Assembly: GCA_004551485.1 (NCBI GenBank)
Contig: SBLD01000026.1
Location: 1 to 37,864 of the forward strand
From: Billgrantia azerbaijanica
GTDB lineage: Bacteria; Pseudomonadota; Gammaproteobacteria; Pseudomonadales; Halomonadaceae
Length of the DNA stretch: 37,864 nucleotides
Direction: 5' to 3'
Part shown: positions 1 through 8,097 of the stretch, piece after piece
How positions within the stretch are numbered: the stretch's first letter is position 1
Layout of the letters: each line of letters starts with the position of its first letter
Notes under the pieces: generated by a model
Seen by the model: only the letters and a program-made list of their open reading frames with translations
What the model was told of the DNA's origin: nothing
The model's database searches: none
Translations under genes and position numbers: made by a program

Positions 1-63
1 GGACACCGGCACAGGTGTTCCTGGGAGAATACTCAGGAGCCCTGGACACCGCAGGTGCTGCGC

Positions 64-354
64 TTATTGCTTGAATTCAGGGTCTCGACGGCTGCGAGGA
101 GGCAGGCGACGCTTGAAAGCTTCCATTACCTGGTGGCTATGCTCTGCCTGCTTCAGGGGGAATGCCGGATAGCCTTGGAAGCCCATTTCCCTGGCCTCTG
201 TCATCTCGGGTCCGTGGTCATACTGAAGTACCACCTGACCGTCCCGCATCACTAGCTGACCCACGCGGTAGCGAGAGCGCTTCTTGCTCTCGCGCGCCTG
301 CCAGTAGAGCAGCAGCCGCAGTGGTTCCACCAGATGTTCGATAAAGCGGGCCAT
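64..354 (-). pseudogene. N-terminal fragment of HIRAN-type protein, truncated by in-frame TAA
   Basis: A 96-codon ORF starts at the ATG on 352-354. Its features (YRVGQLVMRDG near residues 28-38, GFQGYPAFPL near 58-67, and a basic RRLPPRSR segment near 82-89) resemble the N-terminal part of a family that carries a HIRAN domain further downstream. I recognise this by pattern memory only, so the family call is tentative. The ORF stops at TAA (64-66). The same frame then runs on for 21 codons without another stop to the window edge, with composition like coding sequence. One base change (TAA from TAC or TAT) would restore a longer protein. This suggests a recent nonsense mutation or a decaying gene, but a genuinely short protein cannot be excluded because the rest lies outside the window. 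Confidence 0.4.
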
Positions 355-355
355 G

Positions 356-481
356 TTAGTTCTCCAGAGCCTGTAGCAGGCGCCCTCTCCTTTTCAGGGT
401 CAGGAAGGCAACAAATTCAGCGCTTTGTTGGGTGAAGGGGTGCGGCAAGCCGAAGCGTGTCAGGCTCTGCAATGGCATCAT
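356..481 (-). CDS. Small unrecognised ORF immediately upstream of the HIRAN-like fragment
   Basis: A 41-codon ORF begins at tandem ATG codons (479-481 and 476-478). It ends at a TAA on 356-358, one base before the ATG of the next minus-strand ORF. The peptide has a basic C-terminal half (LTLKRRGRLLQALEN) with helix-like spacing. I do not recognise a family. The tight spacing suggests translational coupling. However, an in-frame stop lies just upstream of the ATG pair, so this could equally be the remaining 3' end of a broken larger gene. No clear Shine-Dalgarno sequence was seen. Confidence 0.25.
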   Translation of the reverse strand: MMPLQSLTRFGLPHPFTQQSAEFVAFLTLKRRGRLLQALEN

Positions 482-628
482 CCCTGCCAACCCCGGGAAT
501 CAAAAAACCCCTCAGCAACTTCACCGCGGAGCGGATCCACTGGTCGGGGTCATGCTACAAAATACGATAGTGCCGAAATCAGTTACTATCAAAGATTTTA
601 TATAACCATATCGAATAGTGGTGCTTGC

Positions 629-766
629 ATGGCCATTGAACAGGGCATCTGGGAGCTAGCCGGCAGTTCGGGCGAACCGCCTCGGAAGCTGCGCCATGCG
701 GGGCTGGCCGACGAGGGCCTGCTGGAAGAGCAGATCATGCAGGACGTCTCGATCCTCAACCGGGAC
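629..766 (+). pseudogene. 5' remnant of a NucS/DUF91-like PD-(D/E)XK nuclease gene
   Basis: The 46 codons starting at ATG 629 encode a peptide beginning MAIEQGIWEL and continuing with LADEGLLEEQIMQDVSILNRD. This matches the N-terminal signature of the DUF91/NucS-like endonuclease family, where AIEQ-x-IW is followed by an LEEQI-x-x-D-ISILN helix. In that family the next residues lead into the PD-(D/E)XK core with its catalytic E-x-K. Here homology stops after NRD at 766, and the frame runs into unrelated sequence with a stop at 841. The nuclease core is absent, so this is a truncated relic and no activity is expected. Confidence 0.6.
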
Positions 767-1066
767 CAGAATACTCGGCCTCGTCGTCATCCTTGGCCGG
801 GTCGATCTGGGGGTAGCCTTCGGTCAGCGTCATCTCCGTGAAGACGCCTTTAACGAGGCCGGCCTGTTCGGCAACCAGAACACCGTCTGCAAGCCCACCA
901 CGCCAAAGTGGTCCCACACCGTCAGCCGGCTCAAGCAGGTATGGCGGATCGGCAACGATGACGGCTGCTGAAACACCTTGAACAGGCCCGGCCGACCCTT
1001 CTTGGGCCGTCGGGGCCTGCCGGCCCGGCTGGCGAGGTAAGGAGGAGCGTCGCCCCGGACCTCCGG
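767..1066. other. Gene-free stretch between nuclease relic and LacI gene
   Basis: No convincing gene is seen on either strand. An open plus-strand frame (696-971) and open minus-strand frames exist, but none gives a protein I recognise and none has a good ribosome binding site. Since it joins directly to a truncated gene, it is best read as rearranged accessory DNA. Confidence 0.4.
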
Positions 1067-2101
1067 TCAGGTGCTCTCGCCCACCAGCAGTTCGAAACCG
1101 ACGTCCAACTGGCGCCGCGAGACGCGCTTGTCGTCCAGTCGCCGGAGGATCTGTTCCGCGGCCCGCCGGCCCATGGTCTCGCGGGGCGAACGGATGGTCG
1201 TCAGGCGCGGCGTGATGTGCTGGCCCAGTGGCAGGCCGTTGAAGCCGGCGATGGCGATGTCGTCCGGCACGCGCAGCCCGAGGCGCTGGGCATGCAGCAG
1301 GGCGCCGGCCGCCAGGTCGTCATTGGCGAAGTGAACGACCTCGGCCGCGGGGTGGGCATCGCGCACCCGGTCGAGGCCGGCGGCACCGGCATCCAGGCCG
1401 CTCGGCTGGTCGAGCTCGATGAAGGGGGCGTCGAGCCCGGCGGCCGCGAGGACCTCGCGGTGTCCGTCGTAGCGCATGGCGGCCCGGTAGTCGCGGTCCG
1501 TGCCGACGCTGACGAACACCGTGCGGCGATAGCCCCGCTCCAGCAGGTGGCGGGCCATGCAGCGCCCCGCCTCGCGATGGTCGAGGCCGACATTGAGATC
1601 GAGCGCCTCGCCGAGCTCCATGACCTCCACGACCGGCTTGTCGCAGTTGACGAGCAGGTCCCGGCACGCCGCAGTATGGCGCAGCCCGGCGGTGACCAGC
1701 GCCGAGCAGGACCAGCCGAGGAAAGTGCGCACCAGGCGGTGCTCGCGTTCGATGTCGTAGTCGGTGTTGCCCAGCAGGATCTGGTAGCCGTGCGCTTCGA
1801 AGGTGGTCTGGAGACCGCGGATCACCTCGATGAAGACGGTGTTCGACAGCGACGGCACGATGACCGCGATGAAGCGGGAGCGGGCCGAGGCCAGGCTGCC
1901 GGCCACCAGGTTGGGGACGTAGCCGACCCGCTCGACTGCCTCCAGCACCCGCTGGCGCGTGGTCTCGTTGACCCGTTCGGGCGTGTTCAGCGCGCGGGAG
2001 GCGGTGATGGCGGAGACACCGGCGGCCTCCGCGACCTCCTTGAGGGTCGGCTGGTCCGAGCCACGCCGGCGCCGCGTCCTTGGGATTTCTTGGTTAGACA
2101 T
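1067..2101 (-). CDS. LacI/GntR-type repressor of the tetronate operon
   Basis: A 344-residue LacI-family regulator. The N-terminal DNA-binding domain (residues about 18-63) has the LacI helix-turn-helix pattern LKEVAEAAGVSAITASRALN and a hinge-helix region near NLVAGSLASARS. The remainder is the periplasmic-binding-protein-like effector domain. A short basic N-terminal extension (RTRRRR) precedes the HTH. The ATG at 2099-2101 is preceded by an AGGA-type ribosome binding site on the minus strand. The gene diverges from ltnD across 164 bp containing two LacI-type dyads, so it very likely represses the L-threonate/D-erythronate operon and perhaps itself. By its position the inducer should be a tetronate or a pathway intermediate; this is inferred from context only. 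Confidence 0.9.
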   Translation of the reverse strand: MSNQEIPRTRRRRGSDQPTLKEVAEAAGVSAITASRALNTPERVNETTRQRVLEAVERVGYVPNLVAGSLASARSRFIAVIVPSLSNTVFIEVIRGLQTTFEAHGYQILLGNTDYDIEREHRLVRTFLGWSCSALVTAGLRHTAACRDLLVNCDKPVVEVMELGEALDLNVGLDHREAGRCMARHLLERGYRRTVFVSVGTDRDYRAAMRYDGHREVLAAAGLDAPFIELDQPSGLDAGAAGLDRVRDAHPAAEVVHFANDDLAAGALLHAQRLGLRVPDDIAIAGFNGLPLGQHITPRLTTIRSPRETMGRRAAEQILRRLDDKRVSRRQLDVGFELLVGEST

Positions 2102-2125
2102 TGGTCTTATCCTTGCACACTGGGC

Positions 2126-2154
2126 TTGCTGCGGGAAGGTCGCTCGTCTAGAAA
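2126..2154 (+). promoter_or_regulatory. Predicted sigma-70 promoter of the ltnD operon
   Basis: TTGCTG at 2126-2131 is separated by 17 bp from TAGAAA at 2149-2154. Each hexamer is a partial match to the consensus. The predicted start near 2161 falls inside the first repressor dyad, which makes the assignment more credible than the hexamers alone. Confidence 0.4.
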
Positions 2155-2156
2155 TA

Positions 2157-2185
2157 TGGTAGCGCTAACATGGTAGCGCTACCAT
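2157..2185. promoter_or_regulatory. Two adjacent LacI-family operators
   Basis: Two copies of the core TAGCGCTA occur 14 bp apart, centre to centre. The downstream copy is the perfect 16-bp palindrome ATGGTAGCGCTACCAT (2170-2185). The upstream copy is TGGTAGCGCTAACA (2157-2170). The central CG and overall form match operators of LacI/GntR-type repressors. The pair covers the predicted transcription start of the ltnD operon, consistent with repression by the divergently encoded LacI protein. Confidence 0.75.
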
Positions 2186-2244
2186 AGCCATTTAGGGTTA
2201 CAGCCCTTCAAGACCATAGCTCTTCAAGACCATAGCCATTCAAG
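2181..2244. repeat. Four 16-bp tandem units in the ltnD leader
   Basis: The sequence can be divided into four units with a 16-bp period (2181-2196, 2197-2212, 2213-2228, 2229-2244). The last two, accatagctcttcaag and accatagccattcaag, differ at two positions. The first two are more diverged. The first unit begins with the ACCAT half of the downstream operator, so the array seems to have grown out of the operator. It lies in the untranslated leader, ending about 20 bp before the ltnD start codon. Confidence 0.65.
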
Positions 2245-2265
2245 TCAGCATCGGGAGATCGAACG

Positions 2266-3201
2266 GTGAGCGACATTTCCGCAAGCACGCCTCGTATCGG
2301 GGTCGTCGGTCTGGGCGCCATGGGCATGGGGACGGCCCGGGCCCTGTTCGACCGGGGCCTGTCGGTGACCGGCTGCGATGTTTCCGAACCAGCCCGTCGG
2401 GCCTTCGAGGCCGAGGGCGGGCGCTGTGTCGCCACCCCCGCGGAACTGGCCGCGCACTGCAATATCGTGCTGCTGGTGGTCGTCAGTGCCGACCAGGTCG
2501 AGCAGGTGCTGTTCGGCGACCAGGGCCTGGTGGGCCGGCTCGCTCCGGGCAGCGTGGTGCTGCAGTGCGCCACGGTGGCCCCCAGCGTGGCCCGCCGGCT
2601 CGGCGAGCGGCTGGCCGAGGCGGGGCTCGAGATGCTCGATGCGCCGATCAGCGGCGGCGCCGCCAAGGCGCGGTCCGGCCAGCTCTCGGTGATGGCCTCG
2701 GGTGCGCCCGCGGCCTTCGACAAGGCCGCGCCGGTGCTCGACGCCATGGCGGCCACCGTCTATCGGCTGGGTGATACGGCCGGCGTCGGCTCGAGCATGA
2801 AGCTCGTCAACCAGCTGCTGGCCGGGGTGCATATCGCCACGGCGGCGGAGGCCATGGCGCTGGGCCTTCGCCTGGGGCTCGATCCCGATACCGTCTATGA
2901 GGTGATCACTCACTCGGCGGGCAACTCCTGGATGTTCGAGAACCGGGTGCCGCATATCCTCCACGGCGACTACACGCCGCTGTCCGCCGTCGACATCTTC
3001 GTCAAGGACCTCAACCTGGTGCACGAGACCGGTCGCGAGCTGGCCATGCCCACTCCGGTGGCCGCCAGCGCCCTGCAGCAGTTCACCGCCGCCAAGGGCG
3101 CCGGCTTCGGCCGCGAGGACGACGCGGCGGTGATCAAGGTCTACCAGCGGCTGTCGGGGATCGCGCTGCCCGAGGCGGCCAACGACCCGGGGGAGGCGTG
3201 A
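2266..3201 (+). CDS. ltnD: L-threonate dehydrogenase
   Basis: This 311-residue protein belongs to the beta-hydroxyacid dehydrogenase (3-hydroxyisobutyrate dehydrogenase) family. It has the Rossmann motif GVVGLGAMGMG (residues 12-22), the substrate-binding motif DAPISGG (125-131) and the catalytic lysine in GSSMKLVNQ (K179). LtnD oxidises L-threonate at C2 to 2-dehydro-L-erythronate with NAD+. The choice of LtnD over other family members rests on the neighbours: otnK, otnC, otnI and denD follow directly, the set known from DUF1537-dependent acid-sugar pathways. It is the first gene of the operon. Its stop overlaps the region just before the otnK start. Confidence 0.88.
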   Translation: MSDISASTPRIGVVGLGAMGMGTARALFDRGLSVTGCDVSEPARRAFEAEGGRCVATPAELAAHCNIVLLVVVSADQVEQVLFGDQGLVGRLAPGSVVLQCATVAPSVARRLGERLAEAGLEMLDAPISGGAAKARSGQLSVMASGAPAAFDKAAPVLDAMAATVYRLGDTAGVGSSMKLVNQLLAGVHIATAAEAMALGLRLGLDPDTVYEVITHSAGNSWMFENRVPHILHGDYTPLSAVDIFVKDLNLVHETGRELAMPTPVAASALQQFTAAKGAGFGREDDAAVIKVYQRLSGIALPEAANDPGEA

Positions 3202-3203
3202 CC

Positions 3204-4499
3204 ATGGCCATCGTGCTGGGCGCCATCGCCGACGACTTCACCGGAGCCACCGACCTCGCCAACAACCTGGTGCGCGCCGGCATGCGCTGCGTGCAGGTCA
3301 TCGGCGTGCCGGAGGCCGACCTGGTCCTCGATGACGTCGATGCGGTGGTGGTGGCGCTGAAATCCCGCTCCGTGCCGGCGGATCGGGCGGTGGCCGACTC
3401 CCTGGCGGCGCTCGGCTGGCTGCGGGCCCGCGGCGTCCGCCAGGTCTTCTTCAAGTACTGCTCGACCTTCGACTCCACCGACGTCGGCAATATCGGCCCC
3501 GTGGCCGATGCCCTGCTGGAGCGTCTGGAGGCGAAGCAAACGGTGATGGTGCCGGCGTTTCCCGCCAACGGCCGCACCGTCTACCAGGGCCACCTCTTCG
3601 TCGGCGACCGGCTGCTCGACGACAGCGGCATGCAGCACCATCCGCTCAACCCCATGACGGATGCCGACCTGGTTCGGGTGCTCGCCCGCCAGACGCTGCA
3701 CCGGGTGGGCCTGGCGGCCCGCCCGCTGCTGGCCCAGGGGGCCGCGGCCACCCGGGCACATCTCGAGACGCTGGCCGGCGAGGGCGTGCGTCACGTCATC
3801 TGCGACACCCTCGACGAGCGCGACCTCACGGTGATCGCCGAGGCCGTGGTCGATCTCCCGCTGGTCACCGGCGGCTCCGGGCTCGGCCAGGCGCTGCCGG
3901 CCCAGTATCGGCAGCGCGGCTGGCTGGCCGAGGTCGCCGAGGCCGGGCGCCTCGCACCGGCGGCGGGCAGCGCCCTGGTGCTCTCGGGCAGCTGCTCGCG
4001 GGCGACGCTGGGCCAGGTCGCCCACTTCCTCGAACGCCACTCTCCCGACTCCCCCCGGGGCTTCGCCCTGGATCCCCTGAAACTCGCCGAGGGCGAGACG
4101 CACCTGGCCCAGGCCCTCGCCTTCGCCCGCGAGGGCCTCATCGACGGTGGCCCGGTGCTGGTCTACGCCTCCGCCGACCCCGAGCGGGTCCAGGCCGCCC
4201 AGGCCGCCCTCGGCACCGAGCGGGCCGGCCGGCTTGTCGAGGATGCCCTGGGACACCTGGCCAGGCAACTGGTGGCAGAAGGGGTGGGGCGCCTGGTGGT
4301 CGCCGGTGGCGAGACCTCCGGGGCGGTGGTCTCGGCGCTGGGCATCCGCCAGCTGCGCATCGGCGACCAGATCGACCCCGGCGTGCCCTGGACCCAGTCG
4401 CCGCTGCCCGGCCGCGAGGCGCCGCTGTCCCTGGCGCTCAAGTCGGGCAACTTCGGCGGACTGGACTTCTTCACCCGCGCTTTCGAGGTGCTGCCATGA
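3204..4499 (+). CDS. otnK: 3-oxo-tetronate 4-kinase (DUF1537)
   Basis: A 431-residue member of the former DUF1537 family, now known as four-carbon acid-sugar kinases. It phosphorylates 3-dehydro-tetronate at O4 with ATP. The N-terminal sugar-acid domain carries [15 protein letters not shown] (from about residue 9), the family hallmark. The C-terminal nucleotide-binding domain includes [12 protein letters not shown] and the glycine-rich [14 protein letters not shown] chose the ATG at 3204 rather than the GTG at 3198, because the gggggagg ribosome binding site at about 3189-3196 is correctly spaced only for the ATG. It ends in an ATGA overlap with otnC, so the two should be translated together. 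Confidence 0.92.
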   Translation: MAIVLGAIADDFTGATDLANNLVRAGMRCVQVIGVPEADLVLDDVDAVVVALKSRSVPADRAVADSLAALGWLRARGVRQVFFKYCSTFDSTDVGNIGPVADALLERLEAKQTVMVPAFPANGRTVYQGHLFVGDRLLDDSGMQHHPLNPMTDADLVRVLARQTLHRVGLAARPLLAQGAAATRAHLETLAGEGVRHVICDTLDERDLTVIAEAVVDLPLVTGGSGLGQALPAQYRQRGWLAEVAEAGRLAPAAGSALVLSGSCSRATLGQVAHFLERHSPDSPRGFALDPLKLAEGETHLAQALAFAREGLIDGGPVLVYASADPERVQAAQAALGTERAGRLVEDALGHLARQLVAEGVGRLVVAGGETSGAVVSALGIRQLRIGDQIDPGVPWTQSPLPGREAPLSLALKSGNFGGLDFFTRAFEVLP

Positions 4500-5143
4500 C
4501 CGATCGAGCCATCCATGCCCTGCGCGAGCAGATCGCCACCCTGGGCCAGTCGCTGTTCGACCGTGGCCTGACCATGGGCTCCAGCGGCAACATCAGCGTG
4601 CGGCTCGACGACGGCGGCTGGCTGATGACCCCCACCAACGCTTGCCTGGGGCGCCTCGACCCGGCGCGCATCTCGCGCCTGGACCGCGACGGCCGGCGGC
4701 TCGACGGCGACACGCCGACCAAGGAGCACTTCCTGCACACGGCGATGTACGCGGAGCGTCCGCAGTCCGGCGCCATCGTTCACCTGCACTCCACCCATTC
4801 GGTGGCCGTCTCCTGCCTGCCCGACGTGGACCCTTGCGACTGCATCCCGCCGCTCACCGCCTACTACGTGATGCGCGTCGGTCGCCTGCCGCTGGTGCCC
4901 TACCACGTGCCCGGCGACCCCAGCCTGGGCGACGCCGTGCGTGGCCTGGCCGGCCGCCACAGCGCGGTGCTGCTGGCCAACCACGGGCCGGTGGTCGCCG
5001 GCAAGTCGCTGGAGGCGGCGGTCTACGCCACCGAGGAGTTGGAGGAGACCGCCAAGCTGTACCTGCTGTTGCGGGGACACAACCCACGTGGCCTGACCCC
5101 CGAGCAGGTCGCCGAACTCGAAGCGCGTTTCCCGCGCGACTGA
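4496..5143 (+). CDS. otnC: 3-oxo-tetronate 4-phosphate decarboxylase (class II aldolase family)
   Basis: This 215-residue protein is a class II aldolase/adducin-family enzyme. The metal-binding histidines are in HLHSTHS (H97 and H99) and NHGPVV (H163). The acidic residue in PTKEHFLH (E77) sits where the family has its catalytic glutamate. OtnC decarboxylates 3-dehydro-4-phospho-tetronate to dihydroxyacetone phosphate and CO2, completing the pathway into glycolysis. A related fold serves in fuculose- and ribulose-phosphate aldolases, but pairing with otnK by a 4-bp overlap supports the OtnC role. Confidence 0.9.
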   Translation: MTDRAIHALREQIATLGQSLFDRGLTMGSSGNISVRLDDGGWLMTPTNACLGRLDPARISRLDRDGRRLDGDTPTKEHFLHTAMYAERPQSGAIVHLHSTHSVAVSCLPDVDPCDCIPPLTAYYVMRVGRLPLVPYHVPGDPSLGDAVRGLAGRHSAVLLANHGPVVAGKSLEAAVYATEELEETAKLYLLLRGHNPRGLTPEQVAELEARFPRD

Positions 5144-5163
5144 GCCGACGCCGAGGACCGAAC

Positions 5164-5958
5164 ATGATTCGACTGGCCGCCAACCTCAGCATGCTGTTCC
5201 ACGAGCATGCCTTCCTCGATCGCTTCGCCGCGGCCGCCGACGCCGGCTTTCGCGGCGTCGAGTACCTGTTTCCCTACGCCCATCCTCCCGAGGCGCTGCG
5301 CGCGGCCCTGGATGACGCCGGCGTCGAGCAGGTGCTGTTCAACCTGCCGCCCGGTGACTGGGAAGCGGGGGAGCGGGGGCTCGCCAGCCTGCCGGGCCGC
5401 GAGGCGGAATTCCGCGACGCCGTGATCGAGGCGCTGCGCTATGCCGAGGCACTGGAGTGTCCGCGCCTGCACGCCATGGCCGGGCTGCTGCCGGAGGACG
5501 CCGATGCCGAGGTCAGCGACGCCCATCACGCCACCTACCTGGCGAACCTGCGCTTTGCCGCCGCCGAGGCGGCCAAGGCCGGGCGCGAGCTGCTGATCGA
5601 GCCGATCAACGCCCGTGACATGCCGGGCTACTTCCTGTCCCGGCAGGATCAGGCCGTGGCGGTGCTCGAGGCGGTGGGCGCCGACAACCTGCGCCTGCAG
5701 TTCGACCTCTACCACTGCCAGATCATGGAGGGCGACCTGACCCGCCACCTCGAGCGGCTCTTGCCCCACATCGGCCACGTGCAGATCGCCGGGGTGCCGC
5801 AGCGCCACGAGCCGGACGTCGGTGAGGTCCATTACCCGGCGCTCCTCGCGCGCCTCGCGGCCCTGGGCTACCGGGGCTGGGTCGGCTGCGAGTACCGGCC
5901 GGCCGCGGGCACCCGGGAGGGCCTCGGCTGGGGGCGCGACTACGGACTCAAGACCTGA
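5164..5958 (+). CDS. otnI: 2-oxo-tetronate isomerase (hydroxypyruvate isomerase family)
   Basis: A 264-residue TIM-barrel protein of the Hyi/xylose-isomerase-like family. Likely metal ligands are E146 (LLIEPIN), D181 (FDLYH) and E243 (GCEY). In this pathway OtnI interconverts 2-dehydro- and 3-dehydro-tetronate, giving the substrate for OtnK. Hydroxypyruvate isomerase (Hyi) is a close relative with the same motifs. The call as OtnI depends on being embedded between otnC and denD. The ATG at 5164 follows the otnC stop by 20 bp. The same frame is open far upstream through otnK and otnC, but that extension is shadow sequence. Confidence 0.87.
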   Translation: MIRLAANLSMLFHEHAFLDRFAAAADAGFRGVEYLFPYAHPPEALRAALDDAGVEQVLFNLPPGDWEAGERGLASLPGREAEFRDAVIEALRYAEALECPRLHAMAGLLPEDADAEVSDAHHATYLANLRFAAAEAAKAGRELLIEPINARDMPGYFLSRQDQAVAVLEAVGADNLRLQFDLYHCQIMEGDLTRHLERLLPHIGHVQIAGVPQRHEPDVGEVHYPALLARLAALGYRGWVGCEYRPAAGTREGLGWGRDYGLKT

Positions 5959-6010
5959 GCGAACGGTCCGACACGACAACGACAACGTCACGATCTGAAA
6001 GAGAGAACCC

Positions 6011-6973
6011 ATGCATATCGCGATCACCGGCGCCGCCGGCTTTCTCGGCCAGCGCCTCGTGCACCAGCTCCTCGAGCGCGGGGAGCTCAATGGGCAGGCG
6101 ATTCGCCGCCTGACCCTGATCGACCAGAGCGAGCCGCCCGTCGTTGGCCGGGCAGACATCGAGGTCATGCCCCTGGCGCTGGACATCAGCGCCCCGGGGG
6201 CCCTGGACCCGGTGCTGGCGGCCCGGCCCGACGTCATCTACCACCTGGCCGCGGTGGTCAGCGCGGCCGCCGAGGCGGACCTCGACCTGGGCATGCGGGT
6301 CAACTTCGACGCCACCCGCGCCCTGCTCGAGGGCTGCCGGGCCCAGGGGCTGTCCGACACCCGGCTGATCATGGCCAGCTCGGTGGCCGCCTACGGCGGC
6401 GAGCTGCCCGAGACGCTCGACGACCTGACCGCGCTGCACCCCCAGAACTCCTACGGCGCCCAGAAGGCCATGAGCGAGCTGCTGGTCAACGACTACAGCC
6501 GTCGCGGCCTCGTCGACGGCCTGGTGCTGCGCCTGCCGACCATCGTCATCCGCCCCGGCCGCCCCAATGCCGCTGCCTCGAGCTTCGCCTCCAGCATCCT
6601 GCGCGAGCCGCTGGGCGGCGAGGAGGCCGTCTGCCCGGTGCCCACCGATCTGGAGCTGTTCGTGATGTCGCCGGCCAGGGTGGTCGAGGCGCTGGTCCAC
6701 GGGGCCGAGGTCCCGAGCGAAGCCCTGGGGCCCTTCCGGGCCTTCATGCTGCCGGGCATCACCGTCAGCGTCGCCGCGATGCTCGAGACGCTGCGCGAGG
6801 TGGCGGGCGACGCGGCGCTGGCCCGGGTCCGTCACGAGCCCGATGCGCGCATCGCGGCGATCGTCGGCAGCTGGCCGGCGCGCTTCACCAACGATCGCGC
6901 CCGCCGGCTGGGCTTTCGAGGCGATGACAGTTTCCGCGAGATCGTCCAGGCCTTCCTGGACGAACGTGCCTGA
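6011..6973 (+). CDS. denD: D-erythronate dehydrogenase
   Basis: This 320-residue short-chain/extended SDR protein has the NAD-binding motif GAAGFLG (residues 7-13) and the catalytic triad S123/S124 with Y148 and K152 (SYGAQK). It matches the D-erythronate dehydrogenase group within NAD-dependent epimerase/dehydratase proteins. DenD oxidises D-erythronate to 2-dehydro-D-erythronate. Having both denD and ltnD with one OtnI-OtnK-OtnC trunk means the operon should handle both the D-erythro and L-threo acids. A GAGAGAA-type ribosome binding site precedes the ATG. The gene is followed by an intercistronic hairpin. Confidence 0.87.
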   Translation: MHIAITGAAGFLGQRLVHQLLERGELNGQAIRRLTLIDQSEPPVVGRADIEVMPLALDISAPGALDPVLAARPDVIYHLAAVVSAAAEADLDLGMRVNFDATRALLEGCRAQGLSDTRLIMASSVAAYGGELPETLDDLTALHPQNSYGAQKAMSELLVNDYSRRGLVDGLVLRLPTIVIRPGRPNAAASSFASSILREPLGGEEAVCPVPTDLELFVMSPARVVEALVHGAEVPSEALGPFRAFMLPGITVSVAAMLETLREVAGDAALARVRHEPDARIAAIVGSWPARFTNDRARRLGFRGDDSFREIVQAFLDERA

Positions 6974-6994
6974 TCCCGGGGCGGCAACCCGGGA
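6974..6994 (+). promoter_or_regulatory. Intercistronic hairpin between denD and dctP
   Basis: Perfect 7-bp arms TCCCGGG (6974-6980) and CCCGGGA (6988-6994) enclose a 7-nt loop. No U-tract follows, so it more likely marks an mRNA processing or stabilising site ahead of the highly needed binding-protein gene than a full terminator. Confidence 0.45.
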
Positions 6995-7034
6995 CCCTTC
7001 CCAAAGCGTGTCCATGACCAACGAGGTGACAACA

Positions 7035-8036
7035 ATGACAGCCACTTTCGCACGCCGCACCCTGTCCACCGCCATTGCCGGTGCCACCGCTGCCGCAGTC
7101 GGCCTGGGGGCGCTCAGTGCCCAGGCGGCACAGACCGTCAACCTGGGGCATACCCTCTCCGACAGCTCCCATTACTCGGTCGGTGCCGACGCCTTCAAGG
7201 AGACCCTGGAGCGCCTCAGTGGCGGTGAGTTCGAGGTGGTGGAGCATCCGTCCGGTGCCCTCGGCGGCGAGCGCGCCATGATCGAAGGGTTGCAGATCGG
7301 GACCGTGGACGTGGTGATCACCTCCACGGGCCCGCTGGGCAACTTCGTGCCGGAGACCTATGTGCTCGACCTGCCGTTCCTGTTCGCCGATTACGAGCAG
7401 GCCCGCTGCACGCTGGACGGCGAGGTGGGCCAGGACCTGCTCGACAGGATGGGTGAGCACGATCTGGTGGGACTGGCCTGGTCGGAAAACGGCTTTCGCC
7501 ACATGACCAACGGCAAGCGGCCGGTCACCTCCCCGAGTGACGCCGAGGGGCTCAAGGTGCGCACCATGGAGAACAAGGTGCACATGGCAGCCTTCGAGCA
7601 GATGGGCGTGCATCCTACCCCGATGGCCTTCCCCGAGGTGTTCACCGCCCTGCAGCAGGGCACGGTGGATGGCCAGGAGAACCCCATCACGGTGATCGTC
7701 GCCACCAAGTTCTGGGAAGTGCAGGACCACCTGTCGCTGACCGGGCATGTCTACTCGCCGGCCGCGGTGCTGGGCTCCCCGATCCTGCTCGACGGCCTCT
7801 CCGACGAGCAGCGCGGCTGGTTCGAGCAGGCCGCCCGAGCCTCCGCCGAGGCCACCCGCGAGGAAGTCTCGCGTCTCGAGCGTGAGGGGGTGGCGCTGCT
7901 GCGCGAGAAGGGCATGACCGTGAAGACGGACGTGGACAAGGCGCCGTTCCAGGAAGCCGTCAAGCCGGCCTACCAGATCTACACCGACCAGTACGGCAGC
8001 GAGATGCTCGACCGCGTGCGTGCCAGCGACTGCTGA
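7035..8036 (+). CDS. dctP: TRAP transporter substrate-binding protein (DctP family)
   Basis: This 333-residue periplasmic receptor starts with a signal peptide (basic TFARRTLSTAIAG, a hydrophobic alanine-rich stretch, and likely cleavage after ALSAQA). The mature part shows DctP-family features: VNLGHTLSDSSHYSVGADAF at its start, the GFRHMTNGKRPV segment and the NPITVIVATKFWEVQ region. The family's key carboxylate-binding arginine should be the R in KVRTMEN. I chose the ATG at 7035 because a GAGGTG ribosome binding site lies just upstream. The ATG at 7014 lacks one. From the neighbours the ligand should be L-threonate and/or D-erythronate, which is inferred. Confidence 0.88.
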   Translation: MTATFARRTLSTAIAGATAAAVGLGALSAQAAQTVNLGHTLSDSSHYSVGADAFKETLERLSGGEFEVVEHPSGALGGERAMIEGLQIGTVDVVITSTGPLGNFVPETYVLDLPFLFADYEQARCTLDGEVGQDLLDRMGEHDLVGLAWSENGFRHMTNGKRPVTSPSDAEGLKVRTMENKVHMAAFEQMGVHPTPMAFPEVFTALQQGTVDGQENPITVIVATKFWEVQDHLSLTGHVYSPAAVLGSPILLDGLSDEQRGWFEQAARASAEATREEVSRLEREGVALLREKGMTVKTDVDKAPFQEAVKPAYQIYTDQYGSEMLDRVRASDC

Positions 8037-8050
8037 TCCGCTGAACCGAC

Positions 8051-8072
8051 CCCCGGCCCCCAAGGGCCGGGG
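8051..8072 (+). promoter_or_regulatory. Intercistronic GC-rich hairpin between dctP and dctQ
   Basis: Perfect 9-bp arms CCCCGGCCC (8051-8059) and GGGCCGGGG (8064-8072) enclose the loop CCAA. It follows the dctP stop by 14 bp and lacks a strong U-tract. Such a stem would protect the dctP mRNA 3' end and reduce downstream read-through, giving more receptor than membrane subunit. It also argues against dctQ start codons upstream of it. Confidence 0.55.
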
Positions 8073-8097
8073 CCTTGCCTTGCTGATGGTGGCGACG

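Noticed and set aside
696-971. Plus-strand ORF of 91 codons
   Set aside because: No ribosome binding site or family match; the first part is a frame-shifted shadow of the nuclease relic.
767-1060. Possible transposase fragment on the minus strand (basic GRPRRPKKGRPGLFKVF-like peptide)
   Set aside because: Only low-complexity basic sequence, no DDE motif or terminal repeats, so I do not call an insertion sequence.
4147-5163. Long open frame upstream of otnI in the same frame
   Set aside because: It overlaps otnK and otnC in another frame, is dominated by Arg/Pro/Ala as expected for GC-rich shadow frames, and homology of OtnI begins at 5164.
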